This document shows, piece by piece, positions 1 through 11,534 of a stretch of DNA of 64,000 nt (positions are counted from its first letter, which is position 1; each line of letters begins with the position of its first letter). The stretch is from Sipunculus nudus. Its lineage: Eukaryota > Annelida > Sipuncula > Golfingiida > Sipunculidae. The notes below the pieces were generated by a model that worked only from the letters and a program-made list of their open reading frames with translations, did no database searches and had not been told where the DNA came from. A program made the translations under genes and the position numbers. The stretch is taken from the NCBI GenBank assembly GCA_026874595.1, contig CM049316.1, positions 37,827,195-37,891,194 of the forward strand. Direction: 5' to 3'.

Positions 1-92
1 AGCCTTGGCACACATTGTATTTGTTAAGCCTAGAATCTTCTAATGTAACAATCTGAGACATCCTTGGCCAGTGTCCTTGGAAAACTGAAATT

Positions 93-246
93 AGGTCACC
101 ATGACCTATATTTTGCAAACTATCAGAAAAGATGACAGTCAGAAAGGACACACATTGTATCCATTAGGCCTAGAATCTTTTAACTTAAAATTCAGGGAGG
201 TCCTAGTCAATTGTCCTTGGAACATGAAATTAGGTCATGGTGACCT
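93..246. promoter_or_regulatory. Two palindromic AGGTCAnnnTGACCT sites
   Basis: Sites at 93-107 (spacer CCA) and 232-246 (spacer TGG) are exact inverted AGGTCA half-sites with a 3-base spacer, the estrogen-response-element consensus. They lie in the duplicated segment and correspond to the sites at 4849 and 4988. The sequence match is certain; nuclear-receptor binding is not shown. Confidence 0.45.
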
Positions 247-344
247 ATATTGTGTGACCTATGGGCTGAAAAATGTTTTTTTGCGCACCCAGAGAGACAA
301 GGCACAAATTGTATCCATTAGCTCTAGACTCTCATCCCCCCTCC

Positions 345-444
<100 letters not shown>

Positions 445-742
445 TCGGACTTGAGCAAATAAAGAAATGGTCGCAGCAAACAGTATGATATGTTACCCGG
501 GTGTATGCAAATAATCGAGGAAAACAAATGGCTTTCATCTGTCTTGATATAATGATACGGTCATAAAAAAATCGCGGTGGGTTCTGAACTTGTTTTTGAT
601 ATATCAATCATGTCAAATATCACCCTTTTTCATGCCAGACACAAGATGAGAATATATGTATATGTTTGTGTGTCGTTGTGATTTGATTCAAACATTTGGA
701 GTGCATTTTGTAATATTTACAAACGATATAAACAATAGAAAC

Positions 743-746
<4 letters not shown>

Positions 747-786
<40 letters not shown>
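747..786. repeat. (AT)n microsatellite
   Basis: A pure AT run inside duplication copy 1. The equivalent run in copy 2 (5485-5518) is shorter and has one interruption. Confidence 0.95.
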
Positions 787-795
<9 letters not shown>

Positions 796-1015
796 GAAAG
801 ATTTGGTTCAAACATTTCCGGGACATGGTGAACTGTTTACAATATGTTTTATATAACATTTAAAGTTGATTGAGCATCTGAGGATATTTAATACAATCAC
901 CAAAAACAAGAGGTACTTATCTTGAGTCATAATGGTGACTCAGTTCATGTTAATTCCATCCTGATTCTTAAGCTCCGATCACTCCGGGGTATAAATTATC
1001 AGATTTGAGTTTAAC

Positions 1016-1222
1016 ATGGCATCGGCAATTACTATGAAATTAGCTATTCTACTTTCATTAATATATATTACGATACAGAAACATGCCATATGGGAACCCA
1101 GGAACTGGGCCACAAAACACCACTTCCACAAGCACACAGACAGACAAGCTCATGATTTTAGAGTGCATCTCTGTCCTTATCATGAGCCGGGCATTACTTT
1201 GCATCCAGAACAACATATTTGA
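1016..1222 (+). CDS. Doubtful 68-aa ORF with signal-peptide-like start
   Basis: The first ~20 residues (MASAITMKLAILLSLIYITI) look like a secretion signal, followed by a His- and polar-rich tail of ~45 residues without recognisable domains. The identical ORF is at 5748-5954, but the whole segment is duplicated, so this gives no evidence of selection. A TATA-like stretch lies only ~25 bases before the ATG. I do not recognise it. It probably lies in the last intron of gene A and may be chance. Confidence 0.12.
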   Translation: MASAITMKLAILLSLIYITIQKHAIWEPRNWATKHHFHKHTDRQAHDFRVHLCPYHEPGITLHPEQHI

Positions 1223-1379
1223 TCATTCACCACTATCTGCGATCGCTTATTCCTTCCATTATCGTCCTATATAGAGTAGGCGACTCTGCTATGATTCTCG
1301 ACTTTGTGCTATGAGCACCAAAGATTACAGACATATCCATTATGTGATTGGTGTGTAGTTTTCTACAGGTGGCTGACTG

Positions 1380-1671
1380 ACTGACTGAAAGTGAAGTCAG
1401 TGCTCGAGCCGCACTGGCTCCATCAGCAACGACGAAGTTTGACAGATTGAGGCGGTATACAGTTAGATATTTAAGGCGAAAATAGGAGATCCTGATAGAG
1501 TTGTAGATCGTAGTGAAAGAGGTGGGGGAAACGGGAGAACTCGGAGAAACCCACCGTCATTGGACGGGCCACTACAACCCACTCTCATGGCAGCACCTGG
1601 GATCGAACCCGGGTCGCCATCGGAGAAGGCCGAGCGTTTTACCGCCCAGCTGTCCAGGTAGCGCCACCTAA
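1380..1671 (-). mobile_element. tRNA-derived SINE, copy 1
   Basis: On the minus strand a tRNA-like head runs from about 1671 to 1588, with an A-box-like CAGCTGGGCGGTAAAACGC and a clean B box GGTTCGATCC (1600-1609 on plus). It is followed by a conserved-looking body with GTGGGTTTCTCCGAGTTCTC. That body resembles deeply conserved SINE central domains of marine invertebrates, possibly the Nin-DC type; the family name is uncertain. Confidence 0.6.
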
Positions 1672-1885
1672 GTTATTAGAACATTATGTTTCCATGGTTA
1701 ACCCCTATACCACCTTTTTTATCCCAGTTATTACTAGGCATGTTCCAAGCAAGAGCCTGTACACTCGAAGATCTCGCCCTTGCTTGTCATTCGGTTAGAA
1801 TGTTAACTATTAATGGTTTGGTTATAATTTCCAGTATCCTGATCTCTTGGCTACGGTGGCTCGTATAGGACATGCACAAAATTAT

Positions 1886-1960
1886 TTTTTATCTCGTTCC
1901 CACGCGATTATTATCTCGTTCCCACGCGTTAGTATTGCGTGGCCACGCGTTAGTATGCCA
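1886..1960. repeat. Palindromic TATCTCGTTCCCACG repeat
   Basis: Short tandem units of TATCTCGTTCCCACGCG and GTGGCCACGCGTTAGTA. The same block with the same flank (a CACGGTGGCT-like end) occurs inverted at about 9001-9160 and again in duplication copy 2 at about 6618-6692. It looks like the end of a dispersed foldback-type element. Confidence 0.5.
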
Positions 1961-2477
1961 TGCTAGCGCTAGCTTAAGCCCTCATTTGGACAAGAATGTC
2001 TGTGGTCTGTTTTATATCGAGCGTCGATGTAGCTTAAATTGTTTGTATGTATTTCATTGCATGTGCGTTTGTGCGGAATGCTTTGAAGAAAATTTCAGCA
2101 GTTTTCATTGCGCTGATTCAACATTTCATTGCGTTGGTTTAAATAGCCCATTTTTATTTGTTCAAGGAAAACTGTATTGAGTTTGTTTTACGGTAAGGGT
2201 GATATAAACCCTTCTGTACCAAACATATGAATTAAATTGAAACACTTGTTTGTATTTTACCTTCTAAGAAAATCAAATTCAATTATGTAATCATAGGCTA
2301 ACCAATCTATATCATTACGCGAACATAATTTCTTCAAGTCACGTGTCCAAAACCAAACCAGTGAACTAAGCTTTCTTTGTCTCTCTTAATTCCATGTACT
2401 AACATTCATTAACGTCCACAGGAACCTCGGAGTTTTCCCTTAACAAATTAACTGTTTTTGTCATGCTTTCGTTGCAG

Positions 2478-2589
2478 GTCGGGCGAACCTTCCGAGTGTG
2501 CCAGCGCTGTGGCGTTCCTGGCCTCGGACGGCGCGAGCTACATAACCGGGGAGACACTCACCGTGGCAGGGGTGTCCTTCCGTCTTTAA
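2478..2589 (+). CDS. DHRS4: DHRS4-like gene A, last exon only (partial)
   Basis: A good acceptor (TTTCGTTGCAG) precedes a 112-base exon whose first base completes a split codon. The frame reads SGEPSECASAVAFLASDGAS then YITGETLTVAGVSFRL and stop. It is the C-terminal end of a DHRS4-type short-chain dehydrogenase/reductase: the (S/D)GASYITGE motif closes the last helix and strand of the Rossmann fold. The exon has the same length and phase as the last exons of genes B and C. The C-terminus FRL is not a canonical peroxisomal SKL/SRL signal. Upstream exons are outside the window; none was found between 1 and 2477. Confidence 0.9.
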
Positions 2590-3037
2590 ATAAACTCTGT
2601 ATCATACTACAATAAAAATGAGAAAGCGCGCCAATGAGAAGACATAAGGATAGTCATACTTCACCGATTTCATCGAGATATGTCCCGATGAAGCTCCGAT
2701 GGCACCGCGATATGTTCCTTTATCACCCCGGTGTGTCCCAATGTGACTCCGATTTTGAACATTATGAACAGGCTGAAAATGCCCTGGTCATCTCTCACTT
2801 CCCGATTTCATTCCGAAATGTCAACGATGTTACCCCAATGCATATATACACTGGCAAATCGGTATGCATTGGCACGGCATCGGCGATTTTTGTACCCTGT
2901 CACACAATGTAAGATAAAGGATCGGCGGGGTTTGAGCTCTAGATGTACGATTTTTTTTTATATCCTCTTCGAGTATTCATGGCAATTGGTATTTTATTAG
3001 TAGTAATATGATAAGGAAATTGTAAAACGAAAATAAA
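2589..3037 (+). promoter_or_regulatory. Candidate poly(A) signals of gene A
   Basis: AATAAA occurs at 2589-2594 (overlapping the stop region), 2611-2616 and 3032-3037. The bases just after the stop (…ATCATACTACAA…AATGAGAAAG) are clearly related to the same position after gene B, so this is shared 3' UTR. The signal actually used cannot be read from sequence. Confidence 0.4.
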
Positions 3038-4061
3038 GAAATTTAAAAGTGAAAGCTGTCTTTATTTAAAAAAAAATAAGTGAAAGGAGTCGCAGAACTG
3101 ACCACTGTGTACGGAGTGTGTGCTCAAGTACCAGTATTCGACATGCTGACATAGACATAAATATCAGTATTAGGAATCATGATAACAGATAAATGGCAAT
3201 TGATAATGGACAAACTATAATAAACTGGCTGAAACAAAAGAGAAACATTGTAAAATCCTGGTCAAGAAGGATATTGACACCGTATAGTAAAATTGAATTA
3301 TTAAAATCACAAGTCATTTCACAATAAAAATTTATGTAATGACTGTGCTTCCGAGCCCCTCCGAAGAATTTTACAAAATAAATGATCTTTATGATGTTTC
3401 GTTTTTTTTGTAAAATGGAAGCACAGATAAAATAAATAGAAACGTAGTGTGTAGCCCTCAAGATAAAGGAGGATTAAATATGACTAATTAAGAAGTTAAG
3501 ATCAAGGCAGTAAATATACTAAATGGTAATGTAAATGAAGAATAAATGATTTGGATCGATATACTCACCAGCTAAAATATGGCAAAATCCACATACATCA
3601 AGTTAAATGGAGAAAACCGGTTTCTGTGGCTGAGTGGTAGAGCACAGGACTCAAAGTCGGGAAATTGTAAGTTCGAATCTCATAACCTATAATTAATCTT
3701 ATAAAATAATTTTTGCTGGTTTAAAGTTATGCATACCAAGCGATGTATACCTCATCTGAATAAAAAAAAAACAAATAAAAACTAAACTGTTCTAAATCTT
3801 TTAATGCATGACATAAACTATTTTGTTGACCCATATCGAATGGTGTGATATATAACAGGACAATCACTGAAATATCATAACAAATAATTAAAATAAGTTC
3901 TATGTCTTGATCGTGTCAGTGTTTACTAAAAAATGTTGAGAAATTTCGACTTCTGGGGAACAGATCATAATAGAATAAGTGCTTCCGCCCTCTCCGTCAG
4001 CGAAGGGAGATGAAAACGGAAAGAATTCCAGATCCGGTGTCCACAATTGTAAAAGGCACTT
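3038..4061. other. AT-rich intergenic DNA with a tRNA-like remnant
   Basis: No gene seen. At 3619-3688 there is a tRNA-like stretch: A-box-like GTGGCTGAGTGGTAGAGC and B-box-like GTTCGAATC. Acceptor, anticodon and T arms pair poorly, so it is a tRNA pseudogene or SINE head rather than a working tRNA. Confidence 0.4.
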
Positions 4062-4200
4062 TCTATCTAGTAGCGGATCTGCGGTCTGGATCCCCCCCCC
4101 CCACCCCGGTTTTTTTTTTATTCAAACCAATCTTTACTGCCTGGACCTTCTCCGGATTTGATGACTCTTTAAGGTTTTCTCATTAGTTTTGTTTTTGTTG
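4062..4200. mobile_element. Degraded GGATCC-family element
   Basis: Contains GCGGATCTGCGG, a C-rich run, CCTGGACC and an AAGGTTTTCTCATTAGT stretch. The same elements occur in order in the better copies at 34626-34838 and 62223-62384. The right terminus is not recognisable. Confidence 0.35.
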
Positions 4201-4285
4201 CGTCGCCTTTTTAGCTCAGCTGACTGTAAGTCATTGGAGCTATAGCGATCACCCTTTGCCGGCTGTCCGGCCTTCCGTCCATTAA

Positions 4286-5060
4286 CAGGGCACAAATCGT
4301 AACCGTTAGACCTAGAAACTTCTAACTGTACATCCAAAAAGGAGGTCCTTTGCAAATCTTCTTGGAAACCTGAAATTAGGTCATGGTGACCTATATTTTC
4401 TGATCTACGAACGAAAACAAGGTTTTTTAGCATCAGACAGTCAGCGGGGCACAAATTGAATCGATAAGGCCTAGAATCCTCCAACGTGACATTTAGGGAG
4501 GTCCTTGGCAAATCTCTTTTGAAACCTGAAATCAGGTCATGGTGACCTATATTTTGTGACCTACAGGCCGAAAACATCATTTTGAGCACCCTGAATGTCA
4601 GTTGGGGACAAATCTTATATGTGAGGCCTAGAATCTTCTAACTCAATAACTTGGGAGTTTCTAGGCAAATCTCCATCAAAACCTGAAATCAGGCCATGGT
4701 GACCTACATATGTGACCTACAGGCCGAAAAACAGGATTTTGAGCACCAAGAAAGTCAGCCTTGGCACACATTGTATTTGTTAAGCCTAGAATCTTCTAAT
4801 GTAACAATCTGAGACATCCTTGGCCAGTGTCCTTGGAAAACTGAAATTAGGTCACCATGACCTATATTTTGCAAACTATCAGAAAAGATGACAGTCAGAA
4901 AGGACACACATTGTATCCATTAGGCCTAGAATCTTTTAACTTAAAATTCAGGGAGGTCCTAGTCAATTGTCCTTGGAACATGAAATTAGGTCATGGTGAC
5001 CTATATTGTGTGACCTATGGGCTGAAAAATGTTTTTTGCGCACCCAGACAGACAAGGCAC
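4286..5060. repeat. ~157 bp diverged tandem repeat
   Basis: Five units, each with GGCACAAATTGTA, GGCCTAGAATCTTCTAAC, GGAGGTCCTTGG, AGGTCATGGTGACCTATATT and a GAAAAxCAxTTTTGxGCACC end. Spacing of the AGGTCA core is 156, 157, 158 and 139 bases. The last two units are also present at the start of the window as part of the segmental duplication. Confidence 0.85.
4378..5002. promoter_or_regulatory. Array of five ERE-type palindromes
   Basis: Sites at 4378-4392, 4534-4548, 4849-4863 and 4988-5002 match AGGTCAnnnTGACCT exactly; 4691-4705 differs by one base (AGGCCA). This is the textbook estrogen-receptor inverted repeat with 3-base spacing. The core is kept while surrounding unit sequence has diverged. 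Function is inferred only from the motif. Confidence 0.45.
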
Positions 5061-5102
5061 AAATTGTATCCATTAGCTCTAGACTCTCATCCCCCCCTCC
5101 CT

Positions 5103-5103
5103 A

Positions 5104-5180
<77 letters not shown>
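5103..5180. repeat. (CT)n(AT)n microsatellite, copy 2
   Basis: Equivalent of 347-442 in the second duplicated segment, shorter in both the CT and AT parts. Confidence 0.95.
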
Positions 5181-5182
<2 letters not shown>

Positions 5183-5480
5183 TCGGACTTGAGCAAATAA
5201 AGAAATGGTCGCAGCAAACAGTATGATATGTTACCCGGGTGTATGCAAATAATCGAGGAAAACAAATGGCTTTCATCTGTCTTGATATAATGATACGGTC
5301 ATAAAAAAATCGCGGTGGGTTCTGAACTTGTTTTTGATATATCAATCATGTCAAATATCACCCTTTTTCATGCCAGACACAAGATGAGAATATATGTATA
5401 TGTTTGTGTGTCGTTGTGATTTGATTCAAACATTTGGAGTGCATTTTGTAATATTTACAAACGATATAAACAATAGAAAC

Positions 5481-5519
<39 letters not shown>

Positions 5520-6111
5520 ACTATTTTGAAAGATTTGGTTCAAACATTTCCGGGACATGGTGAACTGTTTACAATATGTTTTATATAACATTTAAAGTTG
5601 ATTGAGCATCTGAGGATATTTAATACAATCACCAAAAACAAGAGGTACTTATCTTGAGTCATAATGGTGACTCAGTTCATGTTAATTTCATCCTGATTCT
5701 TGAGCTCCGATCACTCCGGGGTATAAATTATCAGATTTGAGTTTAACATGGCATCGGCAATTACTATGAAATTAGCTATTCTACTTTCATTAATATATAT
5801 TACGATACAGAAACATGCCATATGGGAACCCAGGAACTGGGCCACAAAACACCACTTCCACAAGCACACAGACAGACAAGCTCATGATTTTAGAGTGCAT
5901 CTCTGTCCTTATCATGAGCCGGGCATTACTTTGCATCCAGAACAACATATTTGATCATTCACCACTATCTGCGATCGCTTATTCCTTCCATTATCGTCCT
6001 ATATAGAGTAGGCGACTCTGCTATGATTCTCGACTTTGTGCTATGAGCACCAAAGATTACAGACATATTCATTATGTGATTGGTGTGTAGTTTTCTACAG
6101 GTGGCTGACTG

Positions 6112-6403
6112 ACTGACTGAGAGTGAAGTCAGCGCTCGAGCCGCACTGGCTCCATCAGCAACGACGAAGTTTGACAGATTTAGGCGGTATACAGTTAGAT
6201 ATTTAAGGCGAAAATAGGAGATCCTGATAGAGTTGTAGATCGTAGTGAAAGAGGTGGGGGAAACGGGAGAACTCGGAGAAACCCACCGTCATTGGACGGG
6301 CCACTACAACCCACTCTCATGGCAGCACCTGGGATCGAACCCGGGTCGCCATCGGAGAAGGCCGAGCGTTTTACCGCCCAGCTGTCCAGGTAGCGCCACC
6401 TAA
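6112..6403 (-). mobile_element. tRNA-derived SINE, copy 2
   Basis: Same SINE as at 1380-1671, carried by the segmental duplication rather than by a second insertion, since its flanks also match. Confidence 0.6.
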
Positions 6404-7027
6404 GTTATTAGAACATTATGTTTCTATGGTTAACCCCTATACCACCTTTTTTATCCCAGTTATTACTAGGCATGTTCCAAGCAAGAGCCTGTACACTCGA
6501 AGATCTCGCCCTTGCTTGTCATTCGGTTAGAATGTTAACTATTAATGGTTTGGTTATAATTTCCAGTATCCTGATCTCTTGGCTACGGTGGCTCGTATAG
6601 GACATGCACAAAATTATTTTTTATCTCGTTCCCACGCGATAATTATCTCGTTCCCACGCGTTAGTATTGCGTGGCCACGCGTTAGTATGCCATGCTAGCG
6701 CTAGCTTAAGCCCTCATTTGGACAAGAATGTCTGTGGTCTGTTTTATATCGAGCGTCGATGTAGCTTAAATTGTTTGTATGTATTTCATTGCATGTGCGT
6801 TTGTGCGGAATGCTTTGAAGAAAATTTCAGCAGTTTTCATTGCGCTGATTCAACATTTCATTGCGTTGGTTTAAATAGCCCATTTTTATTTGTTCAAGGA
6901 AAACTGTATTGAGTTTGTTTTACGGTAAGGGTGATATAAACCCTTCTGTACCAAACATATGAATTAAATTGAAACACTTGTTTGTATTTTACCTTCTAAG
7001 AAAATCAAATTCAATTATGTAATCATA

Positions 7028-7202
7028 GGCGGCGAAACCGGCGGGGGCCCGCGGGGGCCGAGCGCCCCCCCCCCCCCCTTAAATAAATTTTTTGGGGGGC
7101 TGAGCCCCCCCCCCCCCCCCCCCAACATAATGATGGGTATGAAAACATCCACTCTATTATTATTGGGTATTTGCACTCTCACATGTATAAATATATATAT
7201 AA

Positions 7203-7272
<70 letters not shown>

Positions 7273-8108
7273 TAGAACGCCTGTATTACGGTCACCATCG
7301 GGACTGGATGAAAGTGGCCTTAATACAGGAGTGGCCGTTATGCAGGACTTGACCAGGAAAGGGGGGTTAAAATGTAACACAAACGGTTGTATATCAATAA
7401 TATTAGTACAAATGTTGAGAAGCTCTTTGTATCCATCAAAGCATACTAAAAGCACGGAAGTATCAGCAGAAATATGTGAGCATTCACAGAATACACTCTT
7501 TACATCTGATTAAAGATGGTTCATGAAGGAGTAAATTGTGCGATGTTTGGCGCACTGTTTTCGTTTGATGGACGTGTTCACAAGGACATTAAAGAAAATT
7601 TAAAGGTCCACAGTTTGCCACCGGGACCTGCTAGTTGTCATTCGTTAATTAAATGACAAACACCCTGATTAAGATCCGGCTGATTCCCAAACATATACGC
7701 AGGTGGGAACACATGCCTTATAATTGTGCATACTAATGAGGCTGAGTGGGGTAGTACGATGCTGGCTATGTGTCAAACAACTCAGTCACGGCGAGTGGTT
7801 ACCTTTATCTAGGCACTCATTAACAGACAGGAATATGTGAGAGTGGACACTTGTGTAATGATATTGAGGTCAGAAGTGGCCGCTCGATTTGTTTAGCCCA
7901 TGTAACGGAGTCACTGCCCCTGACCGTAATTGAGGCGTTTCTCGGCCAGCGGGACCGAGAAACCTAGCCGTAATACGGAACAGAGGAGTGACCTTAATTG
8001 ACAACAAAATGATTATGAAATATAACGGGCGAAAATTCGAGACCGGAAAATCTGACCGTTATAGACGTATTGACCGCTATTGAGGCGTGGTCGTTAGCAG
8101 GCGTTTTA

Positions 8109-8171
<63 letters not shown>

Positions 8172-8628
8172 CTTCTGCTTGGGCACTTCGCGCCCTCTGT
8201 ACTTGGAGTACCATATACACAGGGCTGCAGACTCAGGGATTTGAGGTGAAAAAAAATACTGCGAAGTTGATATTCTGCATGTGTGAAAATGAATCCATTG
8301 CCAGACAAATAACAAATAATCTCCCACCAAAAGGAGATACTGTTTTACTAAATAAGCATTGACCAATAAAATGCATCAAAATGCAGTAGTATCCATACAG
8401 TTTTTCAACATTTTCCAACCTTGGGATGGTGAGACCCCCTCCCACACCCTCCCCCGTCGGGGATTATTCCCATCAAATCCGCTCTCCCCCCCCCCCCCCG
8501 CCATTTGTGTCAGGCTACGGCCCTTATTTATAAATATATATATACATATAAATAAATAATAATATATATATAATATATATATATATATGTATATATAATA
8601 TATAATAATTTTTACTAATATATATATA

Positions 8629-8688
<60 letters not shown>

Positions 8689-8741
8689 CTATTGGGTATA
8701 CTATTGGCCCCCCAAATGAAAATTTGGCTTCGCCGCCAATG
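7028..8741. mobile_element. Composite GC-tract element with GGCGGCGAA ends
   Basis: Starts GGCGGCGAAACC (7028) and ends GGCTTCGCCGCC (about 8729-8740), a short inverted repeat. The left end has long C and G runs (7062-7122) flanking AAATAAATTTTTT. Inside are a GA/AT microsatellite (7184-7272), a nested TIR-type element (7271-8112), (AT)n runs (8112-8168, 8525-8690) and no coding frame. Its left edge coincides with the end of the segmental duplication. Confidence 0.4.
7271..8112. mobile_element. Non-autonomous TIR element nested in 7028-8741
   Basis: The left end AGTAGAACGCCTGTATTACG and the reverse complement of the right end (AGTAAAACGCCTGCTAACGA) are similar, and internal copies of TGACCGTTATxGAGGCG repeat near the right end. 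The style resembles mariner/Tc-like elements. The left edge is lost in a GA microsatellite, so no target duplication can be read. No transposase frame. Confidence 0.4.
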
Positions 8742-9000
8742 GTAATACATATTATGAACATTTATTATGACAAATATTTTACCCGAACTTGCCCCCCCCC
8801 TTTACCAGCTCACACATTCTCTAAACAAACATGGCAAACGAGTGTTGAACGAGTCCCCGTTGCATCATTTCAGGTCTCAGCATATTAAGCCCGCTCTAAA
8901 TTCATGCAAATAATTGACCATAGTCTTCATTTAGTGAATAGACACATGCCTTAAGGATTTAAGATGTAGGTCTTACTGTATTGTTTATCCACATTTATCT

Positions 9001-9160
9001 CATTCCCACGAGATAATTATCGCGTGGCCAGGAGATACTAACGCGAGGGAACGAGATAATTATCGCGGGGCCACGAGATTCTAACGCGTGGGAACGAGAT
9101 ACTATCTCGTGGGAACGAGATAAAAATAATTTTTTGCATATCCTATACTAGCCACCGTAC
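9001..9160. repeat. CGTGGGAACGAGATA tandem block
   Basis: Repeated GTGGGAACGAGATA and TTATCGCGxGGCCACGAGAT units, followed by AATAATTTTTTGCATATCCTA. It is the inverted counterpart of 1858-1960 and its duplicate near 6590-6692, so it is one family of dispersed palindromic repeat. Confidence 0.55.
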
Positions 9161-11534
9161 TTGGCAGAGTGCCTTCTATTTTTTTATTATTATTATTCTT
9201 GTTATTATTATTATTTTCATCAACTTTTTTTAATACAAAACATACACTAAATCAAGTTTTCCACAACTATGCACTGTTTGTTCGAAATTTTATTCATATG
9301 TCATTTCGCGCTTTTAACGATCTATACAATCAAACGTTTATAAACACTGATTAGATCAAGCGGACAAAAGTCAAGAATTTGGCATCATGTAAGCAAATGA
9401 CCTCTGACCCGTAAGATGCATGTGATATGTTATCAAAACTGGGACGTACCTTAAGGACAGGTCTCTCGGATTTTGGACACAGTGGACCGTATGTTCGAGA
9501 AGACTTCATTTTTGTTTGACACGTGTACCACCACCAGGTCTCATTTCAAGGTATATATCATTGTTTACCCTTTTTATGTTAAATTATCCAGTATGTTTCT
9601 CCATTCAATAATCTTTTGGATCAGTTATATCTATGCTATAATTTGCGGAAGCACCCCTGGATTCTTGTTCTGCATGTCCTTTGTGGACATGCCTGTTTTT
9701 TAACTTGTAAATAACAGAAACGATGACAAGTACTAGTATGTCAAAAGAGGACAACGAAAGGAGTATAATATATTAGTAGGAGAAACATCGTATTTCCTCC
9801 ATTGGGCAGATGGGCTTATTGCTTTAAGCGATTTGGCGTTCGCGTTGTTGTTAACGCCTGTGTCCATGCATATCCGCGTTCCTGTATCAATATATTATAT
9901 TATTCGTGTATTAAGCGTACAAAAAGATTTCCCTAACGCTGCCTCCTTGGTTCCGGCTCTCAAGGTCAAGTCGAAGTAGGCATCAAATGATCGTTGGCGT
10001 GATTGCACCTTGAGTTTCAATGAGTTTGATTCTCGGAAGCATAGGTAAACATGACTTTCGAGAATTGATTAATTATTGATGATCTGGACTTACAATTGCA
10101 AAATTTATTGGACCTATTGGCCAATGATTATATTCAGTCGAATGCTATCTTAGTCATATTTTAAGGCATATATCTTCGACGCGATAAGAAATAAATATTT
10201 TTTTCAATGTTTATTAAACATAGATTAAATCATTTAATTATGTACGACAGGGAATACAAAATAATTGTTGCAAAGGTATAAGGCTGGTAAAGATCCGTGG
10301 TCTTAGCGAATTTTTACCGGTCCCACTGCTTAACTTTGTTTGCATTACAATCAGTGCGGTGCGAGGCTGTGACATAAGTAGGTGAAAATTCACAGCTAAA
10401 TCCTACCCTTAATAAAAACTATCATGACATTTATCTCACTGAAAAAAGCCTGGTATAGACACGTGCTTATCAGTGCAAAAGTTTACCTGTATAACATATT
10501 TACTAAAGGAATGTGACAGGGTGGATGACATACTGACCCCCTGGCCAGAATGTAGCATTTTGATGACCCACATTCACACATTTTTTTTAATAACGCTAAA
10601 TACATATATCTTTTTTAACTCAAAATATAGGAAATCTACGGTGAGCAGTGCCATATGTTGCCTCCCGCTCAGTACTACTCCCTATACCTCCGCATTCAAG
10701 AGTAACTTTAAATGTTCTATTCTACTAGCCCTCCCGGTACACTTGTTAACATGTGCAAGGGTGTCGAGCTTCGTATTCTTTAGATCCTGTATACACAACT
10801 GGTTTCATTCACGCAGACAATCGTACTTTTGTTGTCTACAAAGGAGGAACATACCGCGAAGAGATAAAACCACCTTGACACCTAAGGACTCTACTTCCTT
10901 ATTTATAGCACTTAATCACGGAGATTTAAATAACAGGAGCATTCAGTAGGGGCCTAAACTTCCGTAAAACCAGCAATGTAGGCACATAAATCAACATATG
11001 AGAAAAACTCATACCGGATGCTGTCAATTTAATCCGCACCTCGATTGCTCTATAGATGAGCATACATTGCATGCATCCATTGGTCTAAAAGGAACCTGAA
11101 AGAAATCATTCTCAGTCTGGTTACCAAATGGTTTAAAACAAACCTTTCAAGTAATTTCGCACATATCGAGGCATTTATGAATATTTTGATGTAAAATAGT
11201 TTTCAAAATAAAATGTATCATTTGGTGACCTACCGAACTGATAAATACATATTAAAGAATTACTTTTTTTACAATGCAAATTTTGAACAATTATCGGTCA
11301 TAGCATTTACAGGATGAACTTACATGAAAAAAGTTCACTGAATATGTTAAAGAAGTCCTTTTCCATCGAGGTAGCGACACCTATCATGTCGAGCACCATA
11401 ACGAAGAATATTCTTAACACTGGCGATGCTTCCATTGGAATTTTAGAGTTTCCTTTCGCAGAAACTGAGTATCTATTTATGCTTACTGTACTTCTTGATC
11501 TTAACAGTAGTGAAGCGGCTGAAAGACAAAAGCA
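9161..11534. other. Intergenic DNA, no gene recognised
   Basis: AT-rich sequence between the repeat at 9001-9160 and the TIR element at 11535. The longest open frame (10473-10949, +, 158 codons) has a Cys- and Phe-rich composition, no recognisable domain and no paralogue in the window; I do not call it a gene. Confidence 0.5.

Larger units (their letters stand above)
4757..7030. repeat. Segmental duplication, copy 2
   Basis: Second copy of 1-2298, lying downstream of the last exon of gene A. Similarity stops at 7030, exactly where a GC-rich element begins. The left end falls inside a tandem ~157 bp repeat array, so unequal exchange between repeat units is a plausible origin; this is inference. 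Confidence 0.9.

Noticed and set aside
3619-3688. tRNA gene
   Set aside because: A- and B-box-like sequences are present but acceptor, anticodon and T stems do not pair properly; kept only as a tRNA-like remnant.
10473-10949. 158-codon open frame on plus
   Set aside because: Length is unremarkable for 64 kb of AT-rich DNA; no recognisable domain, no splice context, no second copy to compare.
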